Source: Bryobacterales bacterium (lineage in GTDB: Bacteria > Acidobacteriota > Terriglobia > Bryobacterales > Bryobacteraceae). From it: a stretch of DNA of 64,000 bases. The position numbers were made by a program, and so were the translations under genes. The stretch spans positions 1 through 64,000 of the forward strand of contig JADJOP010000016.1 of NCBI GenBank assembly GCA_016713735.1. Direction: 5' to 3'. The notes beneath the pieces were generated by a model. It was given only the letters and a program-made list of their open reading frames with translations. It made no database searches and had not been told where the DNA came from. Of the stretch, positions 36,018 through 44,539 are shown one piece after another. Position 1 is the first letter of the stretch; the number at the start of each line of letters is the position of its first letter.

Positions 36018-37379
36018 TTACCCTTGCCGGGCAGGGAAGTGTGCCAGGCACTCTTCGAGCGTGTCGGCCAGAAAGTCGGCCTGGTCGCGCGTGATCACCA
36101 GCGGCGGCGACAGGCGCAGCGAGTTCTCGCCCGCGCCCAGGATCAGCACGCCGCGCTCAAAGCACATCCGCTCGATCTGGTTGCGCCAGTCCTGCGCCCG
36201 CTCCCGCGTCTGCTGGTCGCGCACAATCTCGATGCCGATCATTAGACCAATGCCGCCGATGCGCCCCACGCAGGGGAAGCGCCGTTGCCAGTCCGCCATG
36301 CGCGCCCGCAGATGCGCCCCGATGCGCGTGGCGTTGTCGAGCAGTTCCTGCTCCAACAATTCGATCGTCGCCAGCGACGCCGCCACCGCCACCGGGTTGC
36401 CGCCAAACGTCGAGGCGTGCGCCCCCGGCTTCCACTGCATCACCTCGGCGCGCGCGATCGTCGCCGAAAGCGGCATCCCGCTGGCGATGCCCTTGGCCGC
36501 GGTGAGAATATCCGGCGACATGCCGTAATGCTCGGCCGCCCACATCTTGCCCGTGCGCCCCATCCCGCTTTGCACCTCGTCTAAGATGAGCAGAATCCCG
36601 TGCCGCCGCGCCACCGCCGCCAGCTCATCGAAGAACCTCTGCGGCGGATTCACATACCCGCCCTCGCCCTGCACCGGCTCCACGACAATCCCCGCCACCT
36701 CATTGGCCGGCAGAATCGTCTTGAACAGCTGCTCTTCGATTACCTTCACGCACTCCACATGGCACGACTCCGGCTGCTGCCCGTAGGCGCAGCGATAGCA
36801 GTTCGCATAGGGAATGTGCGTCACCCCCGGCACCAGCGGACCAAAATGCGCCCGCTGCACATACTTCGAACCGGTCAGCGACAACGCCCCCATCGTGCGC
36901 CCATGAAATCCGCCCAGGAACGCGATGAACTTGTCGCGGCCCGTGTGATACCGCGCCAGCTTCAACGCCGCCTCCACCGCCTCGGTCCCCGAATTGCCGA
37001 AATACACCCGGCGCTCACCGCCGCCCGGAGCCAGCGCCGCCAGCTTCTCGGCCAGCGCCACCATGTTCTCGTAATAGAAATCCGTGCCCGACATGTGAAT
37101 CAGCTTCGCCGCCTGCCCCTGGATGGCCTCGACCACCCTCGGATGGCAGTGTCCCGTGGCCACCACGGCGATACCTGCGTTGCAGTCCAGAAAGCGGTTC
37201 CCGTCGACGTCGTAAATCAGCGCGCCTTCGCCCCGTTCGGCCACCAGCGGATAGGAGCGCGTGTAGCTCGGCGAGAGTACGGCCTCATCGCGCGCCATCA
37301 GTGCGGCGGCCTTCGGGCCGGGCAGCGAAGTCACCAGATGCGGCAGTTGATGAGCGGCCTGAGCCATTGTCTCGGTCAT
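36018..37379 (-). CDS. Class III PLP-dependent aminotransferase (4-aminobutyrate / acetylornithine type)
   Basis: A 453-residue protein with Gly-Asn-Ser-Gly-Thr-Glu-Ala for PLP phosphate binding (about 128-134), Phe-Leu-Gly-Gly-Phe-His-Gly-Arg-Thr, and Asp in Leu-Ile-Leu-Asp-Glu-Val-Gln-Ser-Gly. The PLP lysine is in Thr-Ala-Ala-Lys-Gly-Ile-Ala-Ser-Gly (about 292). A Cys-containing insertion (Asn-Cys-Tyr-Arg-Cys, then Cys-His-Val-Glu-Cys) is typical of the GabT-like branch of thermophiles and Acidobacteria. The GGAGG ribosome-binding site is clear. Substrate likely 4-aminobutyrate or another omega-amino acid. Confidence 0.86.
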   Translation of the reverse strand: MTETMAQAAHQLPHLVTSLPGPKAAALMARDEAVLSPSYTRSYPLVAERGEGALIYDVDGNRFLDCNAGIAVVATGHCHPRVVEAIQGQAAKLIHMSGTDFYYENMVALAEKLAALAPGGGERRVYFGNSGTEAVEAALKLARYHTGRDKFIAFLGGFHGRTMGALSLTGSKYVQRAHFGPLVPGVTHIPYANCYRCAYGQQPESCHVECVKVIEEQLFKTILPANEVAGIVVEPVQGEGGYVNPPQRFFDELAAVARRHGILLILDEVQSGMGRTGKMWAAEHYGMSPDILTAAKGIASGMPLSATIARAEVMQWKPGAHASTFGGNPVAVAASLATIELLEQELLDNATRIGAHLRARMADWQRRFPCVGRIGGIGLMIGIEIVRDQQTRERAQDWRNQIERMCFERGVLILGAGENSLRLSPPLVITRDQADFLADTLEECLAHFPARQG

Positions 37380-37533
37380 GGCAAATCCTCCTCGGGATCT
37401 CGAGTTCGGTTGGGGGGTGTGCTGAGAACGCCAGGGACGGCGTCAAGACAAAGGAGGGAGGAGCCGGATCAGTCGCCGGCAAAGAGCGAGGGCCGAACTG
37501 TCGACGGGCGGCACATGCTAGCTTCAGTATAAC

Positions 37534-37992
37534 GTGGCAGGCAAGACCATCCCAGATTTCCCCGTCCTCCCGGCGCCCCCGCAACGCGAACTCCGCTTCA
37601 CCTGCCAGCCCGGCTGCATCAACTGCTGCAACGTCCAAGGCTACGTCTACCTCACCGAGGACAACCTGCGCGACGCCGCCCGCTATCTGCGCCTCAGCCC
37701 AGCCGAGTTCGAACAGCGCTACGTCTATCGCACCCGCCACCTCCTCCGCCTGCGCAAACCCCGCCACTCGCAGTGCCACTTCCTGCGCGACAACGGCTGC
37801 TCCATCCATCCCGCCAAGCCGACCCAGTGCCGCCTCTTCCCCTTCTGGCCGGAACTGGTCAAATCTTCCCGCGCCTGGAACGCCGCCGCGCGCCAATGCC
37901 CCGGCATCGGGCAAGGCCCCCTGGTCCAAATCGGAGAGGCAATGGAATTGGCTTCCGAAATGGAACGGGCCTACCCCACCATCTATCCCTAA
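37534..37992 (+). CDS. YkgJ-family cysteine-cluster protein
   Basis: 152 residues starting at GTG. The zinc- or iron-sulfur-type cysteines are Cys-Gln-Pro-Gly-Cys-Ile-Asn-Cys-Cys (about 24-32), Cys-His-Phe-Leu with Gly-Cys-Ser-Ile-His (about 77-89), Cys-Arg-Leu-Phe-Pro-Phe-Trp-Pro (about 98-105) and a final Cys near 121. This is the full YkgJ (CxxxCxxCC) signature. Role unproven. It is divergent from the aminotransferase. Confidence 0.85.
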   Translation: MAGKTIPDFPVLPAPPQRELRFTCQPGCINCCNVQGYVYLTEDNLRDAARYLRLSPAEFEQRYVYRTRHLLRLRKPRHSQCHFLRDNGCSIHPAKPTQCRLFPFWPELVKSSRAWNAAARQCPGIGQGPLVQIGEAMELASEMERAYPTIYP

Positions 37993-38150
37993 GCGCGCCG
38001 CCAGACACCCGTCCTCGCGTTACTCCTCAGTCCTTTCTCCTAACCCCATTCGCCGAGATGTTGGCGTGCCGCCCATGGCCATGCCAAGGAATTGCCGCCA
38101 AATTGGCTCAAGTCCGCTCTCATCATGCCGATGAGTAAAGGCGCGGAGTT

Positions 38151-38166
38151 TGGCACGACGTGTGCA
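38151..38166 (+). promoter_or_regulatory. Sigma-54 (-24/-12) promoter of the flagellar operon
   Basis: TGGCACG-ACGT-GTGCA matches the RpoN consensus TGGCACG-N4-TTGCA at all positions but one. GG and GC are separated by exactly 10 bases. The predicted start lies about 12 bases after the GC, near 38177, only a few bases before the flgB ATG at 38181. Sigma-54 control of basal-body genes is known in other phyla. Confidence 0.75.
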
Positions 38167-38180
38167 TTGCCCTGCTCGGT

Positions 38181-38528
38181 ATGCTCGATCGCGTCGCCTC
38201 CACCTTAGGGAATTACATGGACCTGCTCAGTGTCCGCCAGAAGATGGTCGCCTCCAATATCGCCAACGCCGCCACGCCCGGCTATAAAACAAAAGACATC
38301 GACTTTCAGTTCGAGCTGCAGAGCCAGATGGGCAACAGCGCCACCGCGCCGCCCCAGGTGCGCGAAGTCGCCGGGCTCTCCACGCGCAACGACGGCAACA
38401 ACGTCAGCCTCGACCGCGAGGCGCGCCTGCTCTCTGAGAACGCCCTGCGCTTCAACGTCGCCTCACAGCTTTGGAAAAACAAGATGCGTGTCCTGCGCAC
38501 GGCCATTCAGGATGGGAGGAACGGATGA
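38181..38528 (+). CDS. flgB: Flagellar basal-body rod protein FlgB
   Basis: 115 residues from the ATG at 38181. This start reproduces the family beginning (Met-Leu-Asp) and lies after the predicted sigma-54 transcription start. An in-frame GTG at 38160 would sit inside the promoter. The rod signature Asn-Ile-Ala-Asn-Ala-Ala-Thr-Pro-Gly-Tyr is at about 26-35 and is followed by Lys-Asp-Ile-Asp-Phe. FlgB forms the proximal rod with FlgC. It is first in an eight-gene operon. Confidence 0.92.
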   Translation: MLDRVASTLGNYMDLLSVRQKMVASNIANAATPGYKTKDIDFQFELQSQMGNSATAPPQVREVAGLSTRNDGNNVSLDREARLLSENALRFNVASQLWKNKMRVLRTAIQDGRNG

Positions 38529-38962
38529 GTCTCTTTCAACTGCTCTCAGTGTCGGCCTCCGGCATGGCCGCCCAGCGCACGCGCGCCGAGACGATCACGG
38601 AAAACCTCGCCAACGCCGAAACCACGCGCACACCCGAGGGCGGCCCCTACCGCCGCAAGGATGTCGTCTTTGCCAGCGCCTCGCAGTCCTCGCCCTTTGG
38701 CTCCGTGTTCCAGCAGGCGCTCGGGCCGCGGGTTGAGGGCGTGGAGGTGAACGAACTGATCACCGACACGCGCGAACCGGAGAAGCGCTACCAGCCCGGC
38801 CATCCCGATGCCGACAAGGACGGCTACGTGGCCTTCCCGCGAATTGCTCCCGCCGAGGAGATGGTGAACCTGATGGGCGCCTCGCGCGGCTACCAGGCCA
38901 ATGTGAACGCCATGCTCGCCGTGCGCGACATGCTGCACCGTTCGCTCGACATGTTGAAGTGA
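38525..38962 (+). CDS. flgC: Flagellar basal-body rod protein FlgC
   Basis: 145 residues; the ATG overlaps the flgB stop. The N-terminal Ser-Ala-Ser-Gly-Met-Ala-Ala-Gln-Arg and Glu-Asn-Leu-Ala-Asn-Ala-Glu-Thr-Thr are the rod-protein signature. The C-terminal helix Ser-Arg-Gly-Tyr-Gln-Ala-Asn-Val-Asn-Ala-Met packs in the rod. Length is typical. A GGGAGG site lies six bases upstream. Confidence 0.94.
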   Translation: MSLFQLLSVSASGMAAQRTRAETITENLANAETTRTPEGGPYRRKDVVFASASQSSPFGSVFQQALGPRVEGVEVNELITDTREPEKRYQPGHPDADKDGYVAFPRIAPAEEMVNLMGASRGYQANVNAMLAVRDMLHRSLDMLK

Positions 38963-38972
38963 GGAGGCCGCC

Positions 38973-39284
38973 ATGTCCAGTCCCATCGCCGGAATCTCAC
39001 CCGCCGCGATCCGCACCATCGAACCGCTCGTCAGCGGCGGCGCACAGGCCTCAGGAGGCGGCGCCTCCGCCTTTTCCGACCTCTTCGAGCAGGCCGTGAA
39101 CCGTGTCAATGACTACCAGCGCACCGCCGATGGCGCCGTGGAGCGCTTTCTCACCGGAGAAGACGAGGACCTGCACCGCGTGGCCATGGCCACACAACAG
39201 GCCGAGGTCTCCTTTGAACTCTTTCTCCAGATGAAGAACAAGGTCATTCAGGCCTACCAGGAGATGATGCGGCTGCAGGTGTGA
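38973..39284 (+). CDS. fliE: Flagellar hook-basal body protein FliE
   Basis: 103 residues, the family length. The C-terminal block with Val-Ala-Met-Ala-Thr-Gln-Gln-Ala-Glu-Val-Ser-Phe-Glu and Gln-Met-Lys-Asn-Lys-Val-Ile is the FliE signature; the N-terminus is Gly/Ala/Ser-rich. FliE joins the MS ring to the rod. It lies 10 bases after flgC and 18 before fliF. Confidence 0.92.
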   Translation: MSSPIAGISPAAIRTIEPLVSGGAQASGGGASAFSDLFEQAVNRVNDYQRTADGAVERFLTGEDEDLHRVAMATQQAEVSFELFLQMKNKVIQAYQEMMRLQV

Positions 39285-39302
39285 GCCAGCCGGTAATGCG
39301 TC

Positions 39303-41021
39303 ATGGCCTTGCTCGAACAGTTAAAGTCGCTGATCGCCAGCCTCAGCCTGAAGCAGCGCGTCTCGCTTGTCGTGGCCGCCGTCGCCGTGGTCGCCGCCCT
39401 GGTCACCTTCCTGCAATGGCGCGAGAAGGAAAGCTACCAGGTGCTCTACTCCGGCCTCGCCGCCGAGGACGCCGCCCAGGTGGTGGCGCGTTTGAAGGAA
39501 GCCGGCGCCGAGTACAAGCTGGAGCAGGACGGCGCCATCATCAAGGTCCGCTCCGAGCGCATTGCCGACCTGCGCCTGCAACTGGCCGCCACGGGCGTGC
39601 CCAAAACCGGGCGCATGGGCTTTGAGCTGTTCGACCAGAACAACTTCGGCGCCACCCAGTTTGCCGAGCAGGTGAACTATCACCGCGCCCTCGAAGGCGA
39701 GTTGGAACGCAGCGTCATGACCATCGCCGAGGTGGAAAGCGCGCGCGTCCACATCACCCCGCCCAAGGACTCGCTCTTCTCCGACGAGCAGCGGCCCGCC
39801 AAGGCAAGCGTCCTGCTCCGCCTGCGCGGCGCCACTCGGCTCAGCGGGCAGAATGTGCAGGCCATCACCCAGCTCGTGGCCAGCGCCGTCGAGGGCCTCG
39901 CCCCGGAGATGATCTCCGTGCTCGACTCCCGCGGCAACCTGCTCAACCGCGCCCGCCGCGGCGGCCAGAACGACCCCGACCAGCCAAGCGAGATGCTGCT
40001 CGATTACCGCCGCACGATTGAGCGCGACCTGATCGGCAAGATCAATACCACGCTCGAACCTCTGCTCGGCCCGGACAAGTTCCGCGCCGGCATCTCGGTG
40101 GAGTGCGACCTCTCCACCACCGAGCAAAGCGAGGAGGCCTTTGATCCGGCGCGCTCGGTGATGTCCACCTCGCAGCGCACCGAAGACATTGCCGGCGCCA
40201 ACCAGGCCACTGGAGTTCCCGGCACGGCCTCAAACCTGCCCCGGCCCACCTCGCGCCCTGGCTCCACCGGTTCCGGGTTGACGCGCCGCACCGAGAACAT
40301 TGCCTACCAGTCCAGCCGCCTCGTGAAAAAGACGAAGACGCCACAGGGGCAGGTGCGCCGCATCTCGGTCTCAGTGCTTCTCGATCACAACGTGCGCTTT
40401 GAAGGCGAGGGCGACAAAGCCCGCCGCATTGTCGAGCCTCCGCCGCCGGAGCGCTTGAAAGCGACGCGCGACCTCATTGCCGGCGTCGTCGGCCTCCAGC
40501 CCGAGCGCGGCGACCAGTTGATTGTCGAGGCCCTGCCGTTTGAATCCACGCTCACCTTTGAGCCGCCTCCCGTGCCCGTAGTGGCTGCCCCGCAGGGGGC
40601 TCTCCCGGCGGTCACCTTTGTCATCGATTGGGGCAAGGCCAATCCGAAGGTCGCCGCTGGCGTCGGCGGCGGTGTCCTGGCGGCGGCGCTGCTGGGCTGG
40701 CTCGTCTTCTGGTTCCTCAAGCGCCGTAAGCGCAAGGCAGCCGGCGGGGCGTCGGTGGAGAAGGTGAAGGCCATCGCCGGTTCGCCTGAGGCCAAGAAAG
40801 CGCCGGGCGAATCGATTGAAGGCAAGATCCAGTCGCAGATCCAGGAAAACCGCGCCCTCAAGGAGCGCCAGGAGCTGGAAATCCTCTCCGGCCTCAAACT
40901 GCCCGAGACCACCACGAAGAAATCCGAAGTGCTGGCCAAGCACATGAATGAACAGGCGAAGAAGGAACCGGCCGCGTTCGCCCACATCATCCGCACCTGG
41001 ATGAGCGACGCCGCCAACTAG
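39303..41021 (+). CDS. fliF: Flagellar MS-ring protein FliF
   Basis: A 572-residue protein. First membrane helix at about 20-40. Ring-building motifs follow: Tyr-Gln-Val-Leu-Tyr-Ser-Gly-Leu, Gly-Phe-Glu-Leu-Phe-Asp, and the Tyr-His-Arg-Ala-Leu-Glu-Gly-Glu-Leu region near 125-135. A variable Ser/Thr/Pro loop comes next and a second membrane helix at about 448-472. The C-terminal cytoplasmic tail binds FliG. Known: it forms the MS ring that houses the export gate. Confidence 0.95.
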   Translation: MALLEQLKSLIASLSLKQRVSLVVAAVAVVAALVTFLQWREKESYQVLYSGLAAEDAAQVVARLKEAGAEYKLEQDGAIIKVRSERIADLRLQLAATGVPKTGRMGFELFDQNNFGATQFAEQVNYHRALEGELERSVMTIAEVESARVHITPPKDSLFSDEQRPAKASVLLRLRGATRLSGQNVQAITQLVASAVEGLAPEMISVLDSRGNLLNRARRGGQNDPDQPSEMLLDYRRTIERDLIGKINTTLEPLLGPDKFRAGISVECDLSTTEQSEEAFDPARSVMSTSQRTEDIAGANQATGVPGTASNLPRPTSRPGSTGSGLTRRTENIAYQSSRLVKKTKTPQGQVRRISVSVLLDHNVRFEGEGDKARRIVEPPPPERLKATRDLIAGVVGLQPERGDQLIVEALPFESTLTFEPPPVPVVAAPQGALPAVTFVIDWGKANPKVAAGVGGGVLAAALLGWLVFWFLKRRKRKAAGGASVEKVKAIAGSPEAKKAPGESIEGKIQSQIQENRALKERQELEILSGLKLPETTTKKSEVLAKHMNEQAKKEPAAFAHIIRTWMSDAAN

Positions 41022-41030
41022 ACGCAGGCC

Positions 41031-42062
41031 ATGATTACCAATAGCGAAAAGCCAACCGCGATGATGCCCGGCCTGAAGAAGGCCGCCATCCTGATTGTCG
41101 CCCTCGGTGAGGAGACCGGCGCGATGATCCTCGGCCAGTTGGAGGAGGAGGAGGCCTCGCAGCTCACGCGCGAGATCGCGCGCCTGCCTCCGGTCACGCC
41201 TGACATCGTCGACGCCATCCTCGAAGAGGGTTACCAGATGACCCTCGCCCACGACTATGTGCTCAAGGGCGGCGTCGAGTATGCCAAAAAGATCCTCGTC
41301 ACCGCCTACGGTCCCGAGCAGGCCAAGAAGCTCCTTGACCGGCTGATGAAGGCCCTCGGCAGCGATTCGGCGAGCTTTGACGCCCTGCAGAAGGCCGACC
41401 CGCAGCAGCTGGCCAAGTTCATCCACAAGGAACACCCGCAAACCATCGCCCTCATCCTCTCCCACCTCAATCCTTCGCAGGCCGCCGCGCTGCTGGCCAG
41501 CCTGCCCGGCGAAATCCGCTCCGATGTCAGCCTGCGCATGGCCCACCTGGAGCGCATCTCGCCCGAGGTCATCACGCGCATTGCCGGCATCATCGGGCAG
41601 AAGTTGAAGGCCCTCGGCGAGTTCAGCCGCGAGAGCTACGGCGGCGTGCGCGCCGTGGCCGAGATGTTCAACCGCCTCGACTCGGGCACGAGCAAGGAAA
41701 TCCTCGAGGAGATGGAAAAGTCCGACTCGCCGCTGGTGGAAACCGTGCGCCACCTCATGTTCGTCTTCGAGGATCTGCTCTTGATCGACTCGGCGGGCTT
41801 GAAGGAAGTGCTCTCGCGCGTCGACCGCAAGCTGCTCACCGTGGCCCTCAAGGGCACCAGCGACCAGTTGCGGCAGAAGTTCATGGACTGCATGTCGCAG
41901 CGCGGCGCCGAAATGCTGCGTGAGGATATGGACTCCATGGGCCCGGTGAAGATCAAGGAGGTCGAAGCGGCGCAACAGCAGATCATCGCCATCGTGCGGC
42001 AGCTCGAAGCCGAAGGCGCGGTCAGTCTGAAGGGAACCGTGGGCGAGCAGTATGTCCTCTAA
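41031..42062 (+). CDS. fliG: Flagellar motor switch protein FliG
   Basis: A 343-residue protein with armadillo-type helical domains. The middle-domain motif Glu-His-Pro-Gln-Thr-Ile-Ala is at about 136-142. The C-terminal domain holds the charged torque helix (Asp-Arg-Lys near 264, Lys near 272 and Arg-Glu-Asp-Met-Asp near 294-298). It links the MS ring and the stator and sets rotation direction. Its 3' end overlaps fliH by 11 bases. Confidence 0.95.
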   Translation: MITNSEKPTAMMPGLKKAAILIVALGEETGAMILGQLEEEEASQLTREIARLPPVTPDIVDAILEEGYQMTLAHDYVLKGGVEYAKKILVTAYGPEQAKKLLDRLMKALGSDSASFDALQKADPQQLAKFIHKEHPQTIALILSHLNPSQAAALLASLPGEIRSDVSLRMAHLERISPEVITRIAGIIGQKLKALGEFSRESYGGVRAVAEMFNRLDSGTSKEILEEMEKSDSPLVETVRHLMFVFEDLLLIDSAGLKEVLSRVDRKLLTVALKGTSDQLRQKFMDCMSQRGAEMLREDMDSMGPVKIKEVEAAQQQIIAIVRQLEAEGAVSLKGTVGEQYVL

Positions 42063-42738
42063 GCTCTTTGGCTCGGAAGACGAGTCCGGGCTCCAACCGC
42101 TGGTGTGGCGGCGCGTGGGCGAGGCCACAGTGGCCGAGGGTCCGCCCAAGGCGCCGCTGCCGGAAAACGCAGCCACCGCGCTGTATGAAGCGCCGCAGCT
42201 GCGGGCCCGCATCGCCGAGTTGGAGCAACAGATCCCGCTGGCGGCGCAAAAGGCCCACCAGGCGGGTTTCCGCGAAGGCGAAGCCGCCGCCGCCGAACGC
42301 GCCCAGCGGGAAATCGCGGCCATCCAGGCCCGCTTCGCGCAGTCGGTCGAGCAGTTGGTGGCCGAGCGCCGGGCGATCCGCAAGCAGCAGGAGGAGGACC
42401 TCGTCCACCTCTCGGTGGCCATCGCCCGCCGTGTCCTGCACCGCGAACTTTCGGTCGATCCCGAGGCCCTTGCCGGCATCGTCCGCGCCGTGCTGGACCG
42501 CCTCAACTCGCGCGAGGTGCAGCGGCTGCGCGTCCATCCGCTCGATGCCCCCGCCCTGGAAACACACCTCGAAGCCTGGCAGACCCCGGTGCGCCTGCAA
42601 ATCGAACGCGACTCCTCGCTCGAGCGCGGCGCACTGGTCTTCGACACCGAGCGCGGCTTTGTCGACTCCTCCATCGAAACGCAGCTGCGTGAGATCGACC
42701 GCGGCTTCACTGACCTTGTACGGAGGCTGAACCGATGA
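42052..42738 (+). CDS. fliH: Flagellar export regulator FliH
   Basis: A 228-residue protein. The N-terminal part is variable. A coiled-coil region (about 55-125) holds Gly-Phe-Arg-Glu-Gly-Glu and Gln-Ala-Arg-Phe repeats, followed by the C-terminal FliH/HrpE domain with Ala-Arg-Arg-Val-Leu-His-Arg-Glu-Leu. It binds and restrains the FliI ATPase. It overlaps fliG by 11 bases and fliI by 4 bases, indicating tight coupling. Confidence 0.9.
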   Translation: MSSKLFGSEDESGLQPLVWRRVGEATVAEGPPKAPLPENAATALYEAPQLRARIAELEQQIPLAAQKAHQAGFREGEAAAAERAQREIAAIQARFAQSVEQLVAERRAIRKQQEEDLVHLSVAIARRVLHRELSVDPEALAGIVRAVLDRLNSREVQRLRVHPLDAPALETHLEAWQTPVRLQIERDSSLERGALVFDTERGFVDSSIETQLREIDRGFTDLVRRLNR

Positions 42739-44057
42739 GCGCCCCGCAGCGGTTCTGGGATCTCCAGCCTTACCTCCAGTCGCTCGCCGAGGGCGATTTC
42801 AGCCTGCAAGGCGGCCGTGTCGCCCAGATGGTCGGCCTGCTTGTGGAAAGCGACGGTCCCCCGGCGGCCATCGGCGACTTCTGCGAGATCCGCACGCGCC
42901 AGGGGCGGCCCATCCGCGTGCAGGTGGTCGGCTTCCGCCAGGGCCGCGTGCTCTGCATGCCGCTCGAAGAGATCGACGGCCTGGAGGTCGGCGATTCCAT
43001 CGTCACGCGGCGCGAAGAGGCCCAGGTTCGCGTCGGCCCGCAACTGCTCGGGCGTGTGCTCGATGGCTTTGGCCAACCGCTCGACGGCAAGCCGCTGGCC
43101 GAGTCCGGCACGCACCGCAATCTCTTCGCCGCCCCCCCAGGGCCGCTCGAACGCGAACACATCGACGAACCGCTCGTCACCGGCGTGCGCGCCATCGATT
43201 CCCTGCTTCCCGTCGGCAAGGGGCAGCGAATCGGCATCTTCGGCGGTTCAGGCGTCGGCAAAAGCACGCTCCTCGGCGCCATGGCGCGCCACAACTCGGC
43301 CGACGTCAGCGTCATCGCCCTGGTCGGCGAGCGCAACCGCGAGGTGCGCGCCTTTCTCGAACACGAACTGGGCGAGGAAGGCCTGCGCCGCTCCGTCGTC
43401 GTCTGCGCCACCTCTGACCGTCCCGCTCCGCTGCGCATCCGCGCCTGTTATCTCGCCCTGGCCATCGCCGAACACTTCCGCGACGAAGGCAAGGACGTCC
43501 TCCTCATCATGGACTCGGTCACACGCCTGGCCATGGCGCAGCGGGAAATCGGCCTTGCCGCCGGCGAGCCGCCCTCGCAAAAAGGCTACACGCCCTCGGT
43601 CTTCAACCTCATGCCGAAGATCTTCGAGCGCGCCGGCAAGTTCCGCCAGGGCTCCATCACCGGCCTGTTCACCGTGCTCGTCGAAGGCGACGATTTCAAC
43701 GAACCCATCGCCGACGCCGTGCGCGGCATTCTCGACGGCCACATCATCCTCTCGCGCTCACTCGGCCAGGCCGGACACTATCCCGCCATCGACGTCCTGC
43801 AGTCGGTGAGCCGGCTTGCCAGCGCCATCTCCACCCCCGAGCAGAAGCGCGCCGCGCAGCTCATCCGCCAGGCCATGGCCACCTATGACCGCTCGGAAGA
43901 CCTCATCAACCTCGGCGCCTATGTCTCCGGCTCCAACCCCCAACTCGACCAGGCCATCCAACTCCGCCCGCGCGTCAGCGCCTTCCTGCGCCAGCCGCCC
44001 GAGGAGTTCACCCCGCTTGAGGAAACTCTCAAGCGCATGCAGGAGCTGGGCGGGTGA
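42735..44057 (+). CDS. fliI: Flagellum-specific export ATPase FliI
   Basis: A 440-residue protein. Walker A Gly-Gly-Ser-Gly-Val-Gly-Lys-Ser-Thr is at about 169-177, the catalytic Glu is in Gly-Glu-Arg-Asn-Arg-Glu-Val near 196-202, and Walker B Val-Leu-Leu-Ile-Met-Asp-Ser-Val is near 256. It resembles the F1-ATPase beta subunit and the SctN injectisome ATPases. The flagellar context fixes the assignment. Overlaps fliJ by 4 bases. Confidence 0.95.
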   Translation: MSAPQRFWDLQPYLQSLAEGDFSLQGGRVAQMVGLLVESDGPPAAIGDFCEIRTRQGRPIRVQVVGFRQGRVLCMPLEEIDGLEVGDSIVTRREEAQVRVGPQLLGRVLDGFGQPLDGKPLAESGTHRNLFAAPPGPLEREHIDEPLVTGVRAIDSLLPVGKGQRIGIFGGSGVGKSTLLGAMARHNSADVSVIALVGERNREVRAFLEHELGEEGLRRSVVVCATSDRPAPLRIRACYLALAIAEHFRDEGKDVLLIMDSVTRLAMAQREIGLAAGEPPSQKGYTPSVFNLMPKIFERAGKFRQGSITGLFTVLVEGDDFNEPIADAVRGILDGHIILSRSLGQAGHYPAIDVLQSVSRLASAISTPEQKRAAQLIRQAMATYDRSEDLINLGAYVSGSNPQLDQAIQLRPRVSAFLRQPPEEFTPLEETLKRMQELGG

Positions 44058-44509
44058 AGAAGTTTCACTTCCCGCTCGAACGTGTCCTCGCCTTCCGCCG
44101 CCTGCAGCGCGACCTCGAACGCGCGGCCCTCGAAAAGGCCCAGGGCGAAGTCCGGCGCATCGAGGATCTGGCCGAAGAGGTCCGCCGCGAAGCCGAGTCC
44201 ACTGCCCTCGATGTCATCAACCGCTCCGCCGACGAGCCGCTCGACGGCACGCAGTTAAGCGGTCTCGATGGCTACCAGCACTACCTCCAGCGCGTCGCCC
44301 GCGACGTGGAGGTCCACCGCCGGCGCGCCGAGGCCGCCGCCGCCGAGCAACGCCAGAAACTGGTCGAAGCCGAACGCCGCATGAAGGTGCTCGACCATTT
44401 GCAGGACCGCGCCCGTGAGCAGTGGAAGCACGCTCTAGCCAAAGAGGTCGAAGACCTCGCCGCCGAGGCCTTCCTCGCCCGCCGCGTCCGTGAGGGACCG
44501 CCAGGCTAA
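44054..44509 (+). CDS. fliJ: Flagellar export chaperone FliJ
   Basis: A 151-residue, strongly charged, almost wholly alpha-helical coiled-coil protein beginning Met-Lys-Lys-Phe-x-Phe-x-Leu-Glu-Arg-Val-Leu, the FliJ signature. Arg/Glu/Ala-rich heptads run through most of the length. Known: FliJ inserts in the FliI ring like the gamma subunit of F1. It is the last gene of the run; no fliK follows in the window. Confidence 0.9.
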   Translation: MKKFHFPLERVLAFRRLQRDLERAALEKAQGEVRRIEDLAEEVRREAESTALDVINRSADEPLDGTQLSGLDGYQHYLQRVARDVEVHRRRAEAAAAEQRQKLVEAERRMKVLDHLQDRAREQWKHALAKEVEDLAAEAFLARRVREGPPG

Positions 44510-44516
44510 CCGCTTA

Positions 44517-44538
44517 ACAGGGCGTACAATGGCCCTGT
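44517..44538 (+). promoter_or_regulatory. Hairpin with -10-like TACAAT before the sulfatase gene
   Basis: ACAGGGC (44517-44523) and GCCCTGT (44532-44538) form a perfect 7-bp stem ending one base before the ATG at 44540. TACAAT (44525-44530) lies in the loop and would be a -10 for a nearly leaderless transcript. It could instead be a terminator for the flagellar operon, although no T-run follows. Confidence 0.4.
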
Positions 44539-44539
44539 C

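Noticed and set aside
37528..37533. TATAAC before the YkgJ gene as a promoter
   Set aside because: It touches the GTG start directly, so a transcript from it would miss the start codon.
40371..43160. Very long minus-strand open frame opposite fliF-fliI
   Set aside because: It lies antisense to well-recognised flagellar genes. High GC removes stop codons in the shadow frame, and the protein has no family features.
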